Numbered from the stretch's first letter, positions 34,955 through 44,358 are shown. The stretch: 64,000 nt of DNA from Gemmatimonadota bacterium (GCA_016182795.1 JACPFW010000044.1:17270-81269), one strand, 5' to 3'. Notes: generated by a model from the sequence alone, not told the origin. Translations and numbers: made by a program.

Positions 34955-36445
34955 TTAGGCTTTGCTCTCCGGCGCGGGCACGCTCTCGGGCCGCGCCGCG
35001 GCCGCCGACTCGTCGCCGCGCACCGGCAGCGACACCGTGAAGGTCGAGCCGCGCCCCAGCCGCGACGCCACGGTGATCGATCCGCCATGCGCATGCGCGA
35101 TGTACTGGCTGATCGCGAGCCCGAGCCCCACGCCCGCGCGGTCCGACGAGCGCGAGCGCGCGCGGTCGGCGCGCCAGAAGCGGTCGAACACATACGGCAG
35201 GTCGGCCCCCGCAATGCCGACGCCGGTGTCGCGCACCGCGAACTCGACCATCTCGCCGCGTCGCTCGAGTGACAGATCCACGCGCCCCCCGCGCGACGTG
35301 TACTTCACGGCGTTCGTCACGAGGTTCAGGAAGAGTTGGCGCAGGCTGCGCGCATCGCCCATCACCGTCGCGGCCGTCAGCGGACCGACGGTCACTTTCT
35401 GCCCCGCTTCCTCGCCGAGGATCTGAGCGGTCTCGGCGACATCCAGCACCAGCGGCGCCATCTCCACCGGCTCGCGGTGCAGGTCAAACCGTCCCTCGTC
35501 GGCGCGCGCCAGCGTCAGCAGCGATTCCACGAGATCGGCCATCCGCGTCGTTTCCTGCAGCGCCTCCTCGAGCGCCACCAACCCTTCCGTCGAGCGCGGC
35601 CCGGCCGACATCGCGCGTTCGATGTCGGCACGCAGCACCGTCAGCGGCGTCTTGAGCTCGTGGCTCGCGTCGGCGGTGAAGCGGCGCAGTCCGGAGAACG
35701 ACTGCTCGAGCCGCGCGATCATCGCATTGAGCGTCGCCGACAGGCGCGCGAGCTCGTCGTCGCCGGCGGCCTGCGGCAGGCGCCGGTGCAGCGACCGGCC
35801 GTCGGTGATGGCCGACACGTCGCCGATGATCTCGTCCACCGGCCGCAGGGCGCGCCCCGCGATCGTGTACGCGAGGATCACCGACACGAGCACGATGAGC
35901 GGCGCGATCAGCACGAACACGCCAAACTGCTCACTGCCAAAGAACTCGGCCGACGCCACCGAGCTGGCGGCCACTACCCGCCGCACCGGTCCGGCCTCGC
36001 CGGTCTCGAAGCGCGCGACCATCAGCAGCTTATCGCTCGACAACGTCACCGTCGCCGCGGAGGTGTCTGGCGTGAGCAGCATCGCGGCGCTCATGAGCGC
36101 CGCGATGTCGTCGGGGTTGAGCGCGCGCACCGCCGCCGACAGGTAGAGCGCCCGCAGGGAGTCGGTGACGACGAGGTACTCGGGGACGGCGTCGAGCCGG
36201 GCGCGCAGTCCGCGCTGCAACTCGGGGCCGCGCAGGGAGTCGTTGGTCACCACCACCGGCGTGTTCTGCATGCCCGCCTGCGTGAGCACGAGGTGGCCGA
36301 TGTCGGCGAGCGTCGAGACCCGCACCTGCAGGTCGCGCAGCACCGAGGCGCGGCGCGCGGTCCACAGCGCGACCGAGAAGACGAGCATCGTCCCGCCCAG
36401 CGCCAGCGCGTACGCCGTGGTGACTCGGGAGCGGATCGACGCCAC
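34955..36445 (-). CDS. OmpR-type sensor histidine kinase
   Basis: 496 residues. Membrane helices at about 12-28 and 180-202 flank a periplasmic sensor domain of about 150 residues. Then come HAMP (RALRPVDEIIGDVSAI), the phospho-acceptor box FTADASHELKTPL, and the ATPase domain with NLVTNAVKYT, VRDTGVGI and DRAGVGLGLAI. Ligand unknown. It follows its response regulator by 6 bp. Confidence 0.94.
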   Translation of the reverse strand: MASIRSRVTTAYALALGGTMLVFSVALWTARRASVLRDLQVRVSTLADIGHLVLTQAGMQNTPVVVTNDSLRGPELQRGLRARLDAVPEYLVVTDSLRALYLSAAVRALNPDDIAALMSAAMLLTPDTSAATVTLSSDKLLMVARFETGEAGPVRRVVAASSVASAEFFGSEQFGVFVLIAPLIVLVSVILAYTIAGRALRPVDEIIGDVSAITDGRSLHRRLPQAAGDDELARLSATLNAMIARLEQSFSGLRRFTADASHELKTPLTVLRADIERAMSAGPRSTEGLVALEEALQETTRMADLVESLLTLARADEGRFDLHREPVEMAPLVLDVAETAQILGEEAGQKVTVGPLTAATVMGDARSLRQLFLNLVTNAVKYTSRGGRVDLSLERRGEMVEFAVRDTGVGIAGADLPYVFDRFWRADRARSRSSDRAGVGLGLAISQYIAHAHGGSITVASRLGRGSTFTVSLPVRGDESAAAARPESVPAPESKA

Positions 36446-36451
36446 GGGTCG

Positions 36452-37120
36452 CTATCCCTTCACCACGTACCCGACGCCGCGTACGGTGGTGATGAGCTTC
36501 TTCTCCTCGGGAGCGTCCACCTTCTTGCGCAGGTGGTTGATCACCACATCGACGATGTTGGTCCCGGGATCGAAATGGTACCCCCACGCGTACTCGGTGA
36601 TGAGCGTGCGGCTCATCACCCGCCCGGCGTGGCGCATGAGGTACTCGAGCACGAGAAACTCCTTGGGCGTAAGCTCCACGAGCCGGCCGCCGCGGCGCAC
36701 CTCACGGGTGTCGAGATCGAGGCTCAAGTCGCCCACGGTGAGGACCGGCGTCGCGATCGCGCGCGGCCGGCGCGCCAGCGCCTCGACCCGCGCCAACAGC
36801 TCCTCGAACGCGAACGGCTTGGTGACGTAGTCGTCGGCGCCGGCACGGAGCGTCGTCACCTTGGCGTCCACCGCGTCCTGCGCCGTCAGCACGAGCACCG
36901 GACGCTCAAATCCCCACGCCCGCAGGTCGCGCAGCACGTCGAGCCCCTGCTTGCCGGGCAGTCGCATGTCGAGCACCACCACATCGTACGGCTGCGAGCG
37001 CGCCAGCCGCTCGCCCTCGATGCCGTCGGCGACGAGGTCCACGCTCCAGCGCTGCTGCTCGAGCCCTCGCTTGACGAACTGCCCGACCGTCTTGTCGTCC
37101 TCGATGACCAGGACTTTCAT
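36452..37120 (-). CDS. OmpR-family response regulator
   Basis: 222 residues. Receiver domain: acidic pocket EDD at 7-9, phospho-acceptor Asp in VVVLDMRLPGKQG, then LTAQD and YVTKPF. It is followed by a winged helix (ELTPKEFLVLEYLMRHAG ... VVINHLRKKVD ... [11 protein letters not shown]). Partner of the kinase at 34955-36445. Its ATG overlaps the stop of the small Fis-type gene by 4 bp, so it is translated together with it. Confidence 0.94.
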   Translation of the reverse strand: MKVLVIEDDKTVGQFVKRGLEQQRWSVDLVADGIEGERLARSQPYDVVVLDMRLPGKQGLDVLRDLRAWGFERPVLVLTAQDAVDAKVTTLRAGADDYVTKPFAFEELLARVEALARRPRAIATPVLTVGDLSLDLDTREVRRGGRLVELTPKEFLVLEYLMRHAGRVMSRTLITEYAWGYHFDPGTNIVDVVINHLRKKVDAPEEKKLITTVRGVGYVVKG

Positions 37121-37371
37121 GGCGTCTGCTCCCCGGCGCCGCGTGCGGCCGGGCCCCCGGCACGCCCGCCGGGGCGCTGCAGACCGTACGATCGAATCTT
37201 GCGGTACAGCGTCTTGACGGAAATGCCGAGCGCGCCGGCGGCGCGCCCCTGATGCCAGCCGGAGCGTTCGAGCACAGCCGCGATGTGCCGCCGTTCGAGT
37301 TCGGCGAGCGTCAGCGGCGCGCCGGGAGCGGCGGCCACGCCGGTCGGGGTGTGCGATGCGGCAGCTACCAT
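37117..37371 (-). CDS. Stand-alone Fis-type helix-turn-helix protein
   Basis: 84 residues. A Pro/Ala-rich start, then LTLAELERRHIAAVLERSGW ... GRAAGALGISVKTLYRKIRSYGL, which is the Fis-type DNA-binding domain normally found at the C-terminus of NtrC-class sigma-54 activators. No receiver or AAA+ ATPase is attached. It overlaps the NtrB-like kinase gene (7 bp) and the OmpR regulator gene (4 bp), so it is embedded in one message. It may bind DNA as a dimer and compete with or assist an NtrC-type activator elsewhere. Confidence 0.8.
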   Translation of the reverse strand: MVAAASHTPTGVAAAPGAPLTLAELERRHIAAVLERSGWHQGRAAGALGISVKTLYRKIRSYGLQRPGGRAGGPAARGAGEQTP

Positions 37372-38924
37372 TCGACCGTCGGCAGCAGCACGCGGAAGGT
37401 GCTCCCCTTGCCCACCACGCTGTCCACCTCGATGCGGCCGCGGTGGTCCTGCACGATGCCGTAGCAGATGGCGAGCCCGAGACCAGTCCCCGTCCCCGGC
37501 GCCTTCGTGGTATAGAACGGCTCGAAGATCTTCGACAGCTCGGCGCGCGCGATGCCGTGTCCGGTGTCGGTGACCTCAACGATCGCGCCATCGGTCGGCG
37601 TCGGACCGGTGCGCGTGCGCAGCGTGATGGTGCCGTGGCCGCCGGTTGCATCGGTGGCGTTGATGATCAGCGCCATCAGCACCTGCACCAGCTGCTCGGC
37701 ATTGCCGCGGGGCACGACCGGCAGGTTGGGCTCGAGTTCCTTGACGAGGTTCATCTTCTTGAAGCCGCCGTGATGCTTCATCAGGAAGAGCATCTTCTCG
37801 ACGACTTCGTTGAGGTCGACCGGCGACTTGGCGAGCTGCTTAGGCCGGCTGAAGTCGAGCAGCTGGTCGACAATCTGCTTGCAGCGCAGGACCTCGTTCT
37901 CGACGATCTCGATATAGTCGAACAGATCCTTGCCGATTTCCACGCCCTTGCGCTGGAGATCCTCCAGCCGGTAGCCGAGGCCGTCGCCGCAGGCGGCGAT
38001 GGTGGCCAGCGGGTTGTTGATCTCGTGCATCACGCCGGCGGCCAGCGTCCCGATGGCCGCCAGCTTCTCGGCCTGCGCGTAGCGCTGCTGTCCCTCGCGC
38101 CAGTCGGTCACGTCTTCGCCGATGGTGATGACGTGCGTCACCGCCGAGTCGCCAAGTCGCATCGGCACCTTGGTGATGCGGTAGGTGCGCTGATCGCCGC
38201 TCGCCGTCGACTCCATCTGGTATTCCTGGATGCGGCCAGTGGCGAAGACCTCGTCGAACTCGCGGCGCAGCATCTCAAACGGCTGGCGATGCAACACGTC
38301 GAAGATGGTGCGCCCCAGCGCCTCATCGCGCGCGATGCCCTGCATGCCGGTCTCGCGCTTGCGATTCCACGCCTGAATGCGATACTGCCTGTCGATGACG
38401 TACAGCCCGACGGGCATCGAGTCGATGATCTTCTCGGTGAACCGCCGCTCGCGATCGATCTCCGCGGTGCGCGCCGCCACCTCCACCTCGAGCTGACGCG
38501 AGCGTTCGGCGTGCGCGAGCTCCGGGGCCAGCAGGTTGGCGACGGCATGCAGGAGCGTCGTATCCTCGGCCAGCAGGGGCCGGTCAACGCGGACCACGAG
38601 CGCGCCCACGTGGCGATTGGCGCCGAGCACGCGCACCGTGCACAGGTCGCTGGCCGCGCCATCGGCGGCGAGCGCGGCCTGCACCGCGCTCTCCGAGGCG
38701 AGCGCCTCGCCCGCGGCCCACGTGCGCACCAGTCCGTCGGCGGCGTGCAGCCACAGGGAGCACTCGTGGGCATCCAGCGACCGCCGCACGGCCTCCAGCG
38801 CCAGCGCGATGCTCGTTTCCAACGGCCGATCGGCGTTGAACTCGGCGATCACGGCCGCCAGGGCGTCCAGGGCGCGCGGGGCCGAGGACGTGGGCGAAGG
38901 CTGGTCAGTCACAATGGGATCCAT
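37365..38924 (-). CDS. NtrB-like sensor histidine kinase (GAF-PAS-HisKA-ATPase)
   Basis: 519 residues, no membrane helix, so cytoplasmic. GAF-like domain about 20-150, short coiled coil (RSRQLEVEVAARTAEIDRER), PAS domain (DSMPVGLYVIDRQYRIQAWN), phospho-acceptor box GVMHEINNPLATIAACGDGL, and ATPase with NATDATGG, TDTGHGI and GTGTGLGLAI. HEINNPL is typical of NtrB/atypical kinases that partner NtrC-type regulators. The ATG at 38924 is chosen because the upstream extension is Arg-rich and without motif. It diverges from hsp20. Confidence 0.92.
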   Translation of the reverse strand: MDPIVTDQPSPTSSAPRALDALAAVIAEFNADRPLETSIALALEAVRRSLDAHECSLWLHAADGLVRTWAAGEALASESAVQAALAADGAASDLCTVRVLGANRHVGALVVRVDRPLLAEDTTLLHAVANLLAPELAHAERSRQLEVEVAARTAEIDRERRFTEKIIDSMPVGLYVIDRQYRIQAWNRKRETGMQGIARDEALGRTIFDVLHRQPFEMLRREFDEVFATGRIQEYQMESTASGDQRTYRITKVPMRLGDSAVTHVITIGEDVTDWREGQQRYAQAEKLAAIGTLAAGVMHEINNPLATIAACGDGLGYRLEDLQRKGVEIGKDLFDYIEIVENEVLRCKQIVDQLLDFSRPKQLAKSPVDLNEVVEKMLFLMKHHGGFKKMNLVKELEPNLPVVPRGNAEQLVQVLMALIINATDATGGHGTITLRTRTGPTPTDGAIVEVTDTGHGIARAELSKIFEPFYTTKAPGTGTGLGLAICYGIVQDHRGRIEVDSVVGKGSTFRVLLPTVEW

Positions 38925-39061
38925 AGTCCGGATCGCGAAGCTACGCCTCGGCGCCGAAGCAGACAAGATGACCGATCCGCCCATCCGCCGCGCCGCGTGC
39001 CCCGCTGGCAGGCTGGCCGCTCAAGCTGACAGACACGCGTGCCGAGGTGGCAAATCCGGCT

Positions 39062-39077
39062 TGGCACGCTCGTTGCT
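39062..39077 (+). promoter_or_regulatory. Sigma-54 (-24/-12) promoter of hsp20
   Basis: TGGCACG (39062-39068), four bases, TTGCT (39073-39077): an exact match to the TGGCACG-N4-TTGCW consensus. Transcription would start near 39088, about 75 nt before the hsp20 ATG. An 8-bp palindrome CACGCGTG (39034-39041) lies just upstream. Confidence 0.8.
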
Positions 39078-39162
39078 CGAATATGGGGACAGACGCGGCG
39101 CCCCATGCGCCGCCCATTGACCCTTCAACCCATCACTAATGCGTTTGCTCATCGGAGGCCCT

Positions 39163-39609
39163 ATGGTCCGCACGACCCGGTTCACCGCTCCCATCTTTGG
39201 CCTGCGCCACGAGATCGACAAGCTGTTCGAAGACACCTTCGGCAACATGGGCACACCGGCGCTCGGCACCAGCGCCTGGCTCCCCGCGGTTGACGTCAAG
39301 GAGACGAACGACGCGCTGCTGTTCGACCTCGAGATGCCCGGCGTCGATGAAGACAAGCTCGAGATCACCTGCCAGAGCGGCGTGCTGATGGTCGCCGGCG
39401 AGAAGTCGAGCGCCCGCAAGGAAGGCGAGGACGGCAAGTGGCACATCGTGGAGCGCAGCTTCGGCTCGTTCCGTCGGTCGTTCCAGCTCCCCGCCAACGT
39501 GCAGGACGACAAGATCGAAGCCACGCTCACGAACGGCGTCCTGCGGCTCCGCGTGCCCAAGATGGAGCAGCCCAAGCCGACGCGGATCGAGATCAGAGCG
39601 GCGAAGTAA
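39163..39609 (+). CDS. Hsp20/alpha-crystallin small heat shock protein
   Basis: 148 residues. The alpha-crystallin domain spans about 40-140: WLPAVDVKETNDALLFDLEMPGV, LMVAGEKSS, SFGSFRRSFQLP and the GVLRLRVPK motif. It is an ATP-independent holdase that keeps unfolded proteins soluble. GGAGG precedes the ATG at 39163, preferred over 39139. A sigma-54 promoter drives it, which is unusual for this family. A heptad inverted repeat follows the stop by 1 nt. Confidence 0.95.
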   Translation: MVRTTRFTAPIFGLRHEIDKLFEDTFGNMGTPALGTSAWLPAVDVKETNDALLFDLEMPGVDEDKLEITCQSGVLMVAGEKSSARKEGEDGKWHIVERSFGSFRRSFQLPANVQDDKIEATLTNGVLRLRVPKMEQPKPTRIEIRAAK

Positions 39610-39610
39610 C

Positions 39611-39688
39611 GACGGTTGCGAGACGTAAGATGTGGGATGCGGGAGGTGGGCCGATCCCACATCCCACATCCCACGTCTCACATCCGTC
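39611..39688. repeat. Inverted array of GGATGTG-type heptads
   Basis: Left arm 39611-39650 and right arm 39653-39688 (opposite strand) consist of 7-bp units near GGATGTG and pair unit by unit, giving a long hairpin with almost no loop. It occupies the whole gap between convergent hsp20 and the ABC permease gene, and could act as a bidirectional terminator. Confidence 0.8.
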
Positions 39689-39689
39689 T

Positions 39690-40511
39690 TTACTTGATTC
39701 CGCCGAACGCGAGTCCGCGCAGGAACGCTTTCTGGGCGACGAGGAAGACGACGAGCACCGGCACAAGCGCGGCAACAGCGGCGGCCATCTGCCACGGCCA
39801 GTTGGCGAAGTACATCCCGTGGAATGACGCGACCCCGGCTTCGACCACGCGAAGGTCGGGGGAGCGCGCGATCACCAGCGGCCAGAGCAGCGCCTTCCAC
39901 GCGTCGATGAACGCGAAGAGCGCCACGGTGGCGAGCGCTGGCCGCGCCAGCGGAACAGCGACGTGCCAGAAGACCTGCCACTCGCCGGCGCCGTCGAGCC
40001 GCGCGGCGTCTTCCATGTCGCGCGGCAGCGACAGGAAGTACTGTCGCATGAGGAAGATGCCCCAGGCCGCCACCAGTTCCACGCTCACGAGGCCGGCGAC
40101 GGTGTCGACGAGGCCCATGGCGTCGACCAGCAGGAAGCGCGGCACGAGCAGCGCAATGCCGGGAATCATCAGCGTGCCGAGATAGACGGCGAACAGCGGC
40201 GTGCGTCCGGCGAACCGATGGCGCGCGAAGGCGTAGCCCGCCATCGCCGCCGTCACCACCTGCCCGGTGACGGTCGCGGCGGCAAGAATGAGCGAGTTCC
40301 GGAAGTACAGGGCGAACGGCAGCGCAGTGAGCGCCTCCGTGAAGTTCGCGAACCGCGGCACGGTGGGGAGCAACGGCGGCGGCGCCTGATACACCTCGAA
40401 CTCATCCATCAACGCCGTCGAGAGCATCCACAGGAACGGCGCCACCATGACGAGCGCGAGGGTGAGCGCGGCGCCGTAGCCGAGGGCGCGCCGCAGGAGC
40501 CGGTCAGACAT
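39690..40511 (-). CDS. Carbohydrate ABC transporter permease (MalG-type)
   Basis: 273 residues, six membrane helices. The EAA loop reads EDAARLDGAGEWQVFWHVAVPLARP and docks on the ATPase. It imports an oligosaccharide or sugar together with the upstream permease. Its start overlaps the other permease gene by 8 bp; it is the last gene of the operon. Confidence 0.93.
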   Translation of the reverse strand: MSDRLLRRALGYGAALTLALVMVAPFLWMLSTALMDEFEVYQAPPPLLPTVPRFANFTEALTALPFALYFRNSLILAAATVTGQVVTAAMAGYAFARHRFAGRTPLFAVYLGTLMIPGIALLVPRFLLVDAMGLVDTVAGLVSVELVAAWGIFLMRQYFLSLPRDMEDAARLDGAGEWQVFWHVAVPLARPALATVALFAFIDAWKALLWPLVIARSPDLRVVEAGVASFHGMYFANWPWQMAAAVAALVPVLVVFLVAQKAFLRGLAFGGIK

Positions 40512-42036
40512 CGGCGGCCTCCCCCTTGACGGTGCGCCACTGCAGCGCCGTCAACGCGAGCAGCACCGCGCAGAGCACGACGCTCATGGCCGCGGCCACG
40601 TCGAAGCGGCGGAACTCCCACGCCGTCTGGAAGATCCGGTAGACGAGCACGTCGGTGGCGTGCGCCGGGCCGCCCTCGGTCATCACGTACACGAGCGTGA
40701 AGCCGTGAAACGACCAGATGATCCCCGTGAGCAGGAGATACGTGGACACCGGGCGCAGCAGCGGCCACCGAATAAGTCGAAACCGCTGCCATGCGCTGGC
40801 GCCGTCGAGCCGCGCCGCCTCGAGCAGCGACGTGGGAATGGCCTGCAGTCCCGCGAGATAGATCACCATCATGTAACCGAGCTGACTCCACGCGCTCACG
40901 AGCATGAGCGCGGGGAGCGCGGTCGCCGGACTGCCCAGCCAGTCCACGCGCGGCAGATGCATGGCGGCCAACGCCACATTGAGCAGGCCGAAATCGCGGT
41001 GGAGCAACCACTGCCAGACGAGCGCGATGGCCACCGTGGACGCCACGAACGGCAGGAAGACGACGACGCGGAGCAGCTTGATGCCCCGCAGCGGCTGATC
41101 GAGCACGACGGCGGCAGCGAGCGCCGCGATCATCGTCGCCGGCACGTAGAGCGCGTACACGAGGCCATTGCGCAGCGCCCGCCAGAACAGCGGGTCGGCG
41201 CCGATCTCGCGGAAGTGCGCGAGGCCGACGAAGGGGCGGTCGGTGGCGAGCAGATCCCAGTCGTGCACGGAGATCCAGAAGAGGAACCCGACCGGCGCGA
41301 TGGTGAAGACCACGAGATGCAGCAGGCTGGGCGCGATGAACGCCCACGCGCCCAACGTCTCCTGCACGCGCGCCGGACGACCGGCGGCCGCGGCGTGCCA
41401 GTGCACCGCCGACAGCGCGAGCGCCCCGCCGACGGCGAGGCAAACGAGCAGCAGGGTCGCGAACGCCAGCGAGGGCGGCGGCAGGGCCAGCCGTGAGAGC
41501 GACGCGGGTAGTTCGGCGTGCGACGCGAGCGCCGGCACCGACGCCCGCAACTGAACGGCCGTCGCGGCCGCCGCCGCGCCGAAGAGCGCCAGGCCGCCAA
41601 CCGCCGCCGCTCGAGGGCTCGCGTCGCGCACCGGGCGGACGCCGGCGAACATTCCCACGCCAAGGAGGAGAGCCGCCACCGCCGGCCACGCCGTGGCAAA
41701 CGCGCGCTCGCGCCACCGGCCGTACAGCCCGACCGCGCCGATGATGTCCCAGTCGTCCGCGTCCTTCACCGCGGCGGTCACGATCTCGGAGCCATCGGGG
41801 TCATCGACGACCAGCGGCCGTTCCTCCTTATGCAACGCGGCCAGCTCGCTGACGTCGAGATCGCGCGGGAACGCCGGCGTCGGTACGCGCCCCCGCAAGG
41901 CGTGGGCGCGCGCCAGCGCGTCGCGGCTCCGCGCGCCGTAGTCGATCCCCCGCAGCGTGTGCCACGCGACGCCGATGCTCGCCACCGTCCACACGATGAT
42001 CGCGAGCATCACCACGCGAGTTTCTGCGCGCGTCAT
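40504..42036 (-). CDS. Carbohydrate ABC transporter permease (MalF-type) with long N-terminal extension
   Basis: 510 residues. The C-terminal 290 residues are a normal MalF/UgpA-type permease with EAA loop EAARLDGASAWQRFRLIRWP. The first 220 residues add about four further helices and a 90-residue segment predicted outside (residues 30-120). That is longer than the usual single extra helix; function unknown. The ATG at 42036 overlaps the solute-binding gene (ATGA). Confidence 0.9.
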   Translation of the reverse strand: MTRAETRVVMLAIIVWTVASIGVAWHTLRGIDYGARSRDALARAHALRGRVPTPAFPRDLDVSELAALHKEERPLVVDDPDGSEIVTAAVKDADDWDIIGAVGLYGRWRERAFATAWPAVAALLLGVGMFAGVRPVRDASPRAAAVGGLALFGAAAAATAVQLRASVPALASHAELPASLSRLALPPPSLAFATLLLVCLAVGGALALSAVHWHAAAAGRPARVQETLGAWAFIAPSLLHLVVFTIAPVGFLFWISVHDWDLLATDRPFVGLAHFREIGADPLFWRALRNGLVYALYVPATMIAALAAAVVLDQPLRGIKLLRVVVFLPFVASTVAIALVWQWLLHRDFGLLNVALAAMHLPRVDWLGSPATALPALMLVSAWSQLGYMMVIYLAGLQAIPTSLLEAARLDGASAWQRFRLIRWPLLRPVSTYLLLTGIIWSFHGFTLVYVMTEGGPAHATDVLVYRIFQTAWEFRRFDVAAAMSVVLCAVLLALTALQWRTVKGEAADV

Positions 42037-43310
42037 CGGGCGAGGGCGCGATCCACGACGACTGACGCGTCGCGCACGGCCCGTTGCACAGGCACGCGAT
42101 CAACGACGATGCGATCAATCAGATCCAGCATGGCCGCTTCGATTTCGCGATACGGCGCCACCCGCGCCCCCCACGGCACGCCGCCGTACGGCACCTGCCA
42201 CAGGAAATCCATCTCCATCCCGGTCGTATCCTTGCTGGCCGATTCGTACGCCACCGTCATCAGCGTCGGAATTTCCAGCCCGGAGGCGGCGCGCCGACGC
42301 TGGGCATCGGCGCGCACCATCCACGCCGCGAGTTCCACGGCAAGCTTGCGGTGCGGCGTGTTGTACGGCACGGCCCAGCCACTCGCGAACAGCGGCGTCC
42401 TCACCTGGTGCCCCTCGGTGCGCGGCACCGACACCACGCCCAACTGCACGCGCCCTTCCTCGAGATAGCGCCGGATCCGCGGGATCATCCAGTGGCCGCT
42501 CGTCAGCAGCGCCAGCTTTCCGCTGTAGAAGAGCCGCTGCTCGAAGCCGAGCGCCCCGCCGGTGGTGCTCGGCGGCGGCGCATAGCCGAGCCGAGGGAGA
42601 TCGGTGAGCAGGGTCAGGGTGCGCTCGACCTCCGGCTGGTCGAGCGCGCCGGAAGCGCGTCGGCCGTCCGGCGTGAGGATGTCCGCCCCCGCGCCCCAGA
42701 TCCACGCCTGCCAGGCATAGAGCCGCCGATCGAGCACCGTCCCCCACTGGTCCACCACGCCGTCGCCATTGCTGTCGCGCGTCAGCGCGCGCACCGTCGC
42801 GAGAAACTCCTCCTGCGTCCAGCCCTGCTTGGGCGGCGCCACGCCGGCCTTCGCGAACAGCGCGCGATTGTAGTAGTAGACCATCGGCGTGAATCCCTTG
42901 GGAAACGCCACCAGCTTGTCGCCCGCCCGGAACGGCTCGAGTACCTGCGGGAAGAACAGCCCCACCTGCACGCCAACGCGCTCGGCGAAGGGCTGCAGGT
43001 CGAGCACGACGTTGCGCTGCGCGAAGGCGGCCACGTCGATGCCGTCCAACAGGAACACGTCGGGCGGCGACCCGGCGCCGATGGACGTGAGCACGATTTC
43101 GCGGTACTCGCTGCTGTTGGAGACCGGGTCATTGACGATGCGCACCCCGGGATGCTCGGCCTCGAACGCGCGATACTCCACGGCGTCGATGGCGTTTTCC
43201 TCGGGACTCTGCCACGAGGTGATGCGCAGCGTCACGCCCTCGTCGCGGCGGCAGGCCGACAGGCCAATTGCCAGCGCCGCCGCGAGAGTCACCACGCCAC
43301 GGGGCGTCAT
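42033..43310 (-). CDS. Extracellular solute-binding lipoprotein (family 1)
   Basis: 425 residues. Signal with lipobox GLSAC (Cys20). Type 1 sugar-binding fold: LRITSWQSPEENAIDAVEY, AFEAEHPGVRI, PPDVFLLDG, FPKGFTPMVYYYNRALFAKAG, FYSGKLALLTSGHWMIP. A segment with DSNGDGVVDQW looks like a calcium-binding loop. It captures the sugar for the two permeases and couples by ATGA overlaps to both neighbours. Confidence 0.93.
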   Translation of the reverse strand: MTPRGVVTLAAALAIGLSACRRDEGVTLRITSWQSPEENAIDAVEYRAFEAEHPGVRIVNDPVSNSSEYREIVLTSIGAGSPPDVFLLDGIDVAAFAQRNVVLDLQPFAERVGVQVGLFFPQVLEPFRAGDKLVAFPKGFTPMVYYYNRALFAKAGVAPPKQGWTQEEFLATVRALTRDSNGDGVVDQWGTVLDRRLYAWQAWIWGAGADILTPDGRRASGALDQPEVERTLTLLTDLPRLGYAPPPSTTGGALGFEQRLFYSGKLALLTSGHWMIPRIRRYLEEGRVQLGVVSVPRTEGHQVRTPLFASGWAVPYNTPHRKLAVELAAWMVRADAQRRRAASGLEIPTLMTVAYESASKDTTGMEMDFLWQVPYGGVPWGARVAPYREIEAAMLDLIDRIVVDRVPVQRAVRDASVVVDRALAR

Positions 43311-44356
43311 GTGAGCCTCGTGCCGTCACCGGCGCGGAAGCAGTGCCCCTCCCCAGCGGCCACGCGCACGCCGACGTCATCTCCCATGCGGCACGTCGCC
43401 TCGCCCGCCACCCGCGCCACCACCACGTCGCCGCTGCGCAGCCGCAGTCGCACGAGCGACTCGGGGCCCAGCGGTTCGACCAGCAGCACCGTCGCCGGCG
43501 CGGCGTCGATGGCGGTCCCCAGCACCAGGTGCTCCGGGCGCACCGCGAGCACGACATCTCCGTGCGGCGCGGCCGTCGTTGTGCACGTAAGGGCTCCCTC
43601 GAAGCGCTCACCGGTTGTTCGCCCGACGAGCGTGTTGATCGAGGGCGACCCGATGAGCCGGGCGACCGCCAGCGTCTGGGGCTCGCGATACAACGCCATC
43701 GGCGGCGCCTCCTGCAGCACGCGACCCTGCGCCATCACCGCGACCGACTGCGCCATGGTCATCGCCTCCACCTGATCGTGCGTCACAAACAACATCGTCG
43801 CCCCCAGCCGCCGGTGGAGGGCCACGAGTTCGGCGCGCGTCTGCGCGCGCACCTGAGCATCGAGATTGGAGAGCGGTTCGTCAAACAGGAAGAGCGCCGG
43901 CTCGCGCACGATCGCGCGCGCCAGCGCGACCCGCTGCCGCTGGCCGCCCGAGAGTTGGGCGGGCTTGCGGTCAAGCAGCGCGCCAATCTCAAGCAGTTCC
44001 GCCGCGTGCGCCACGCGCCGCGCGACCTCGGCGCCCTGCGTCTTCCGCACCTTCAACGGAAAGCCAATGTTCTCGCGCACCGTCAGGTGCGGATAGAGCG
44101 CGTAGTTCTGAAAGACCATCGCCACGTCGCGGGCGGCGGGCGGCAGGTGCGTGACCTCGCGCCCGCCAATCACCACCGCGCCGCTCGTGGGCTCTTCGAG
44201 CCCCGCCACCATCCGCAGGATCGTCGTCTTGCCGCACCCCGACGGTCCGACGAGCGCGGTGAACGCCCCGTCCCCGACCGTCAGCGTGACGTCATCGACG
44301 CCGACCACGCCGCCGGCGAAGCGCTTGATGAGGTGCCGCAGTTCGAGCGCGGCCAC
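43307..44356 (-). CDS. Sugar ABC transporter ATPase (MalK/UgpC family)
   Basis: 349 residues. Walker [11 protein letters not shown]-loop [14 protein letters not shown], signature [15 protein letters not shown], Walker [13 protein letters not shown], and H-loop VTHDQ are all present. A C-terminal OB/TOBE regulatory domain ([11 protein letters not shown]) follows. The start is taken as GTG 44356, 2 nt after the glycosidase stop; an upstream ATG would overlap that gene. It powers the transporter and may serve other sugar systems. Confidence 0.93.
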   Translation of the reverse strand: MAALELRHLIKRFAGGVVGVDDVTLTVGDGAFTALVGPSGCGKTTILRMVAGLEEPTSGAVVIGGREVTHLPPAARDVAMVFQNYALYPHLTVRENIGFPLKVRKTQGAEVARRVAHAAELLEIGALLDRKPAQLSGGQRQRVALARAIVREPALFLFDEPLSNLDAQVRAQTRAELVALHRRLGATMLFVTHDQVEAMTMAQSVAVMAQGRVLQEAPPMALYREPQTLAVARLIGSPSINTLVGRTTGERFEGALTCTTTAAPHGDVVLAVRPEHLVLGTAIDAAPATVLLVEPLGPESLVRLRLRSGDVVVARVAGEATCRMGDDVGVRVAAGEGHCFRAGDGTRLT

Positions 44357-44358
44357 GG

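Noticed and set aside
35336..37252. 638-aa open frame on the plus strand
   Set aside because: Antisense to the kinase and response regulator with intact motifs.
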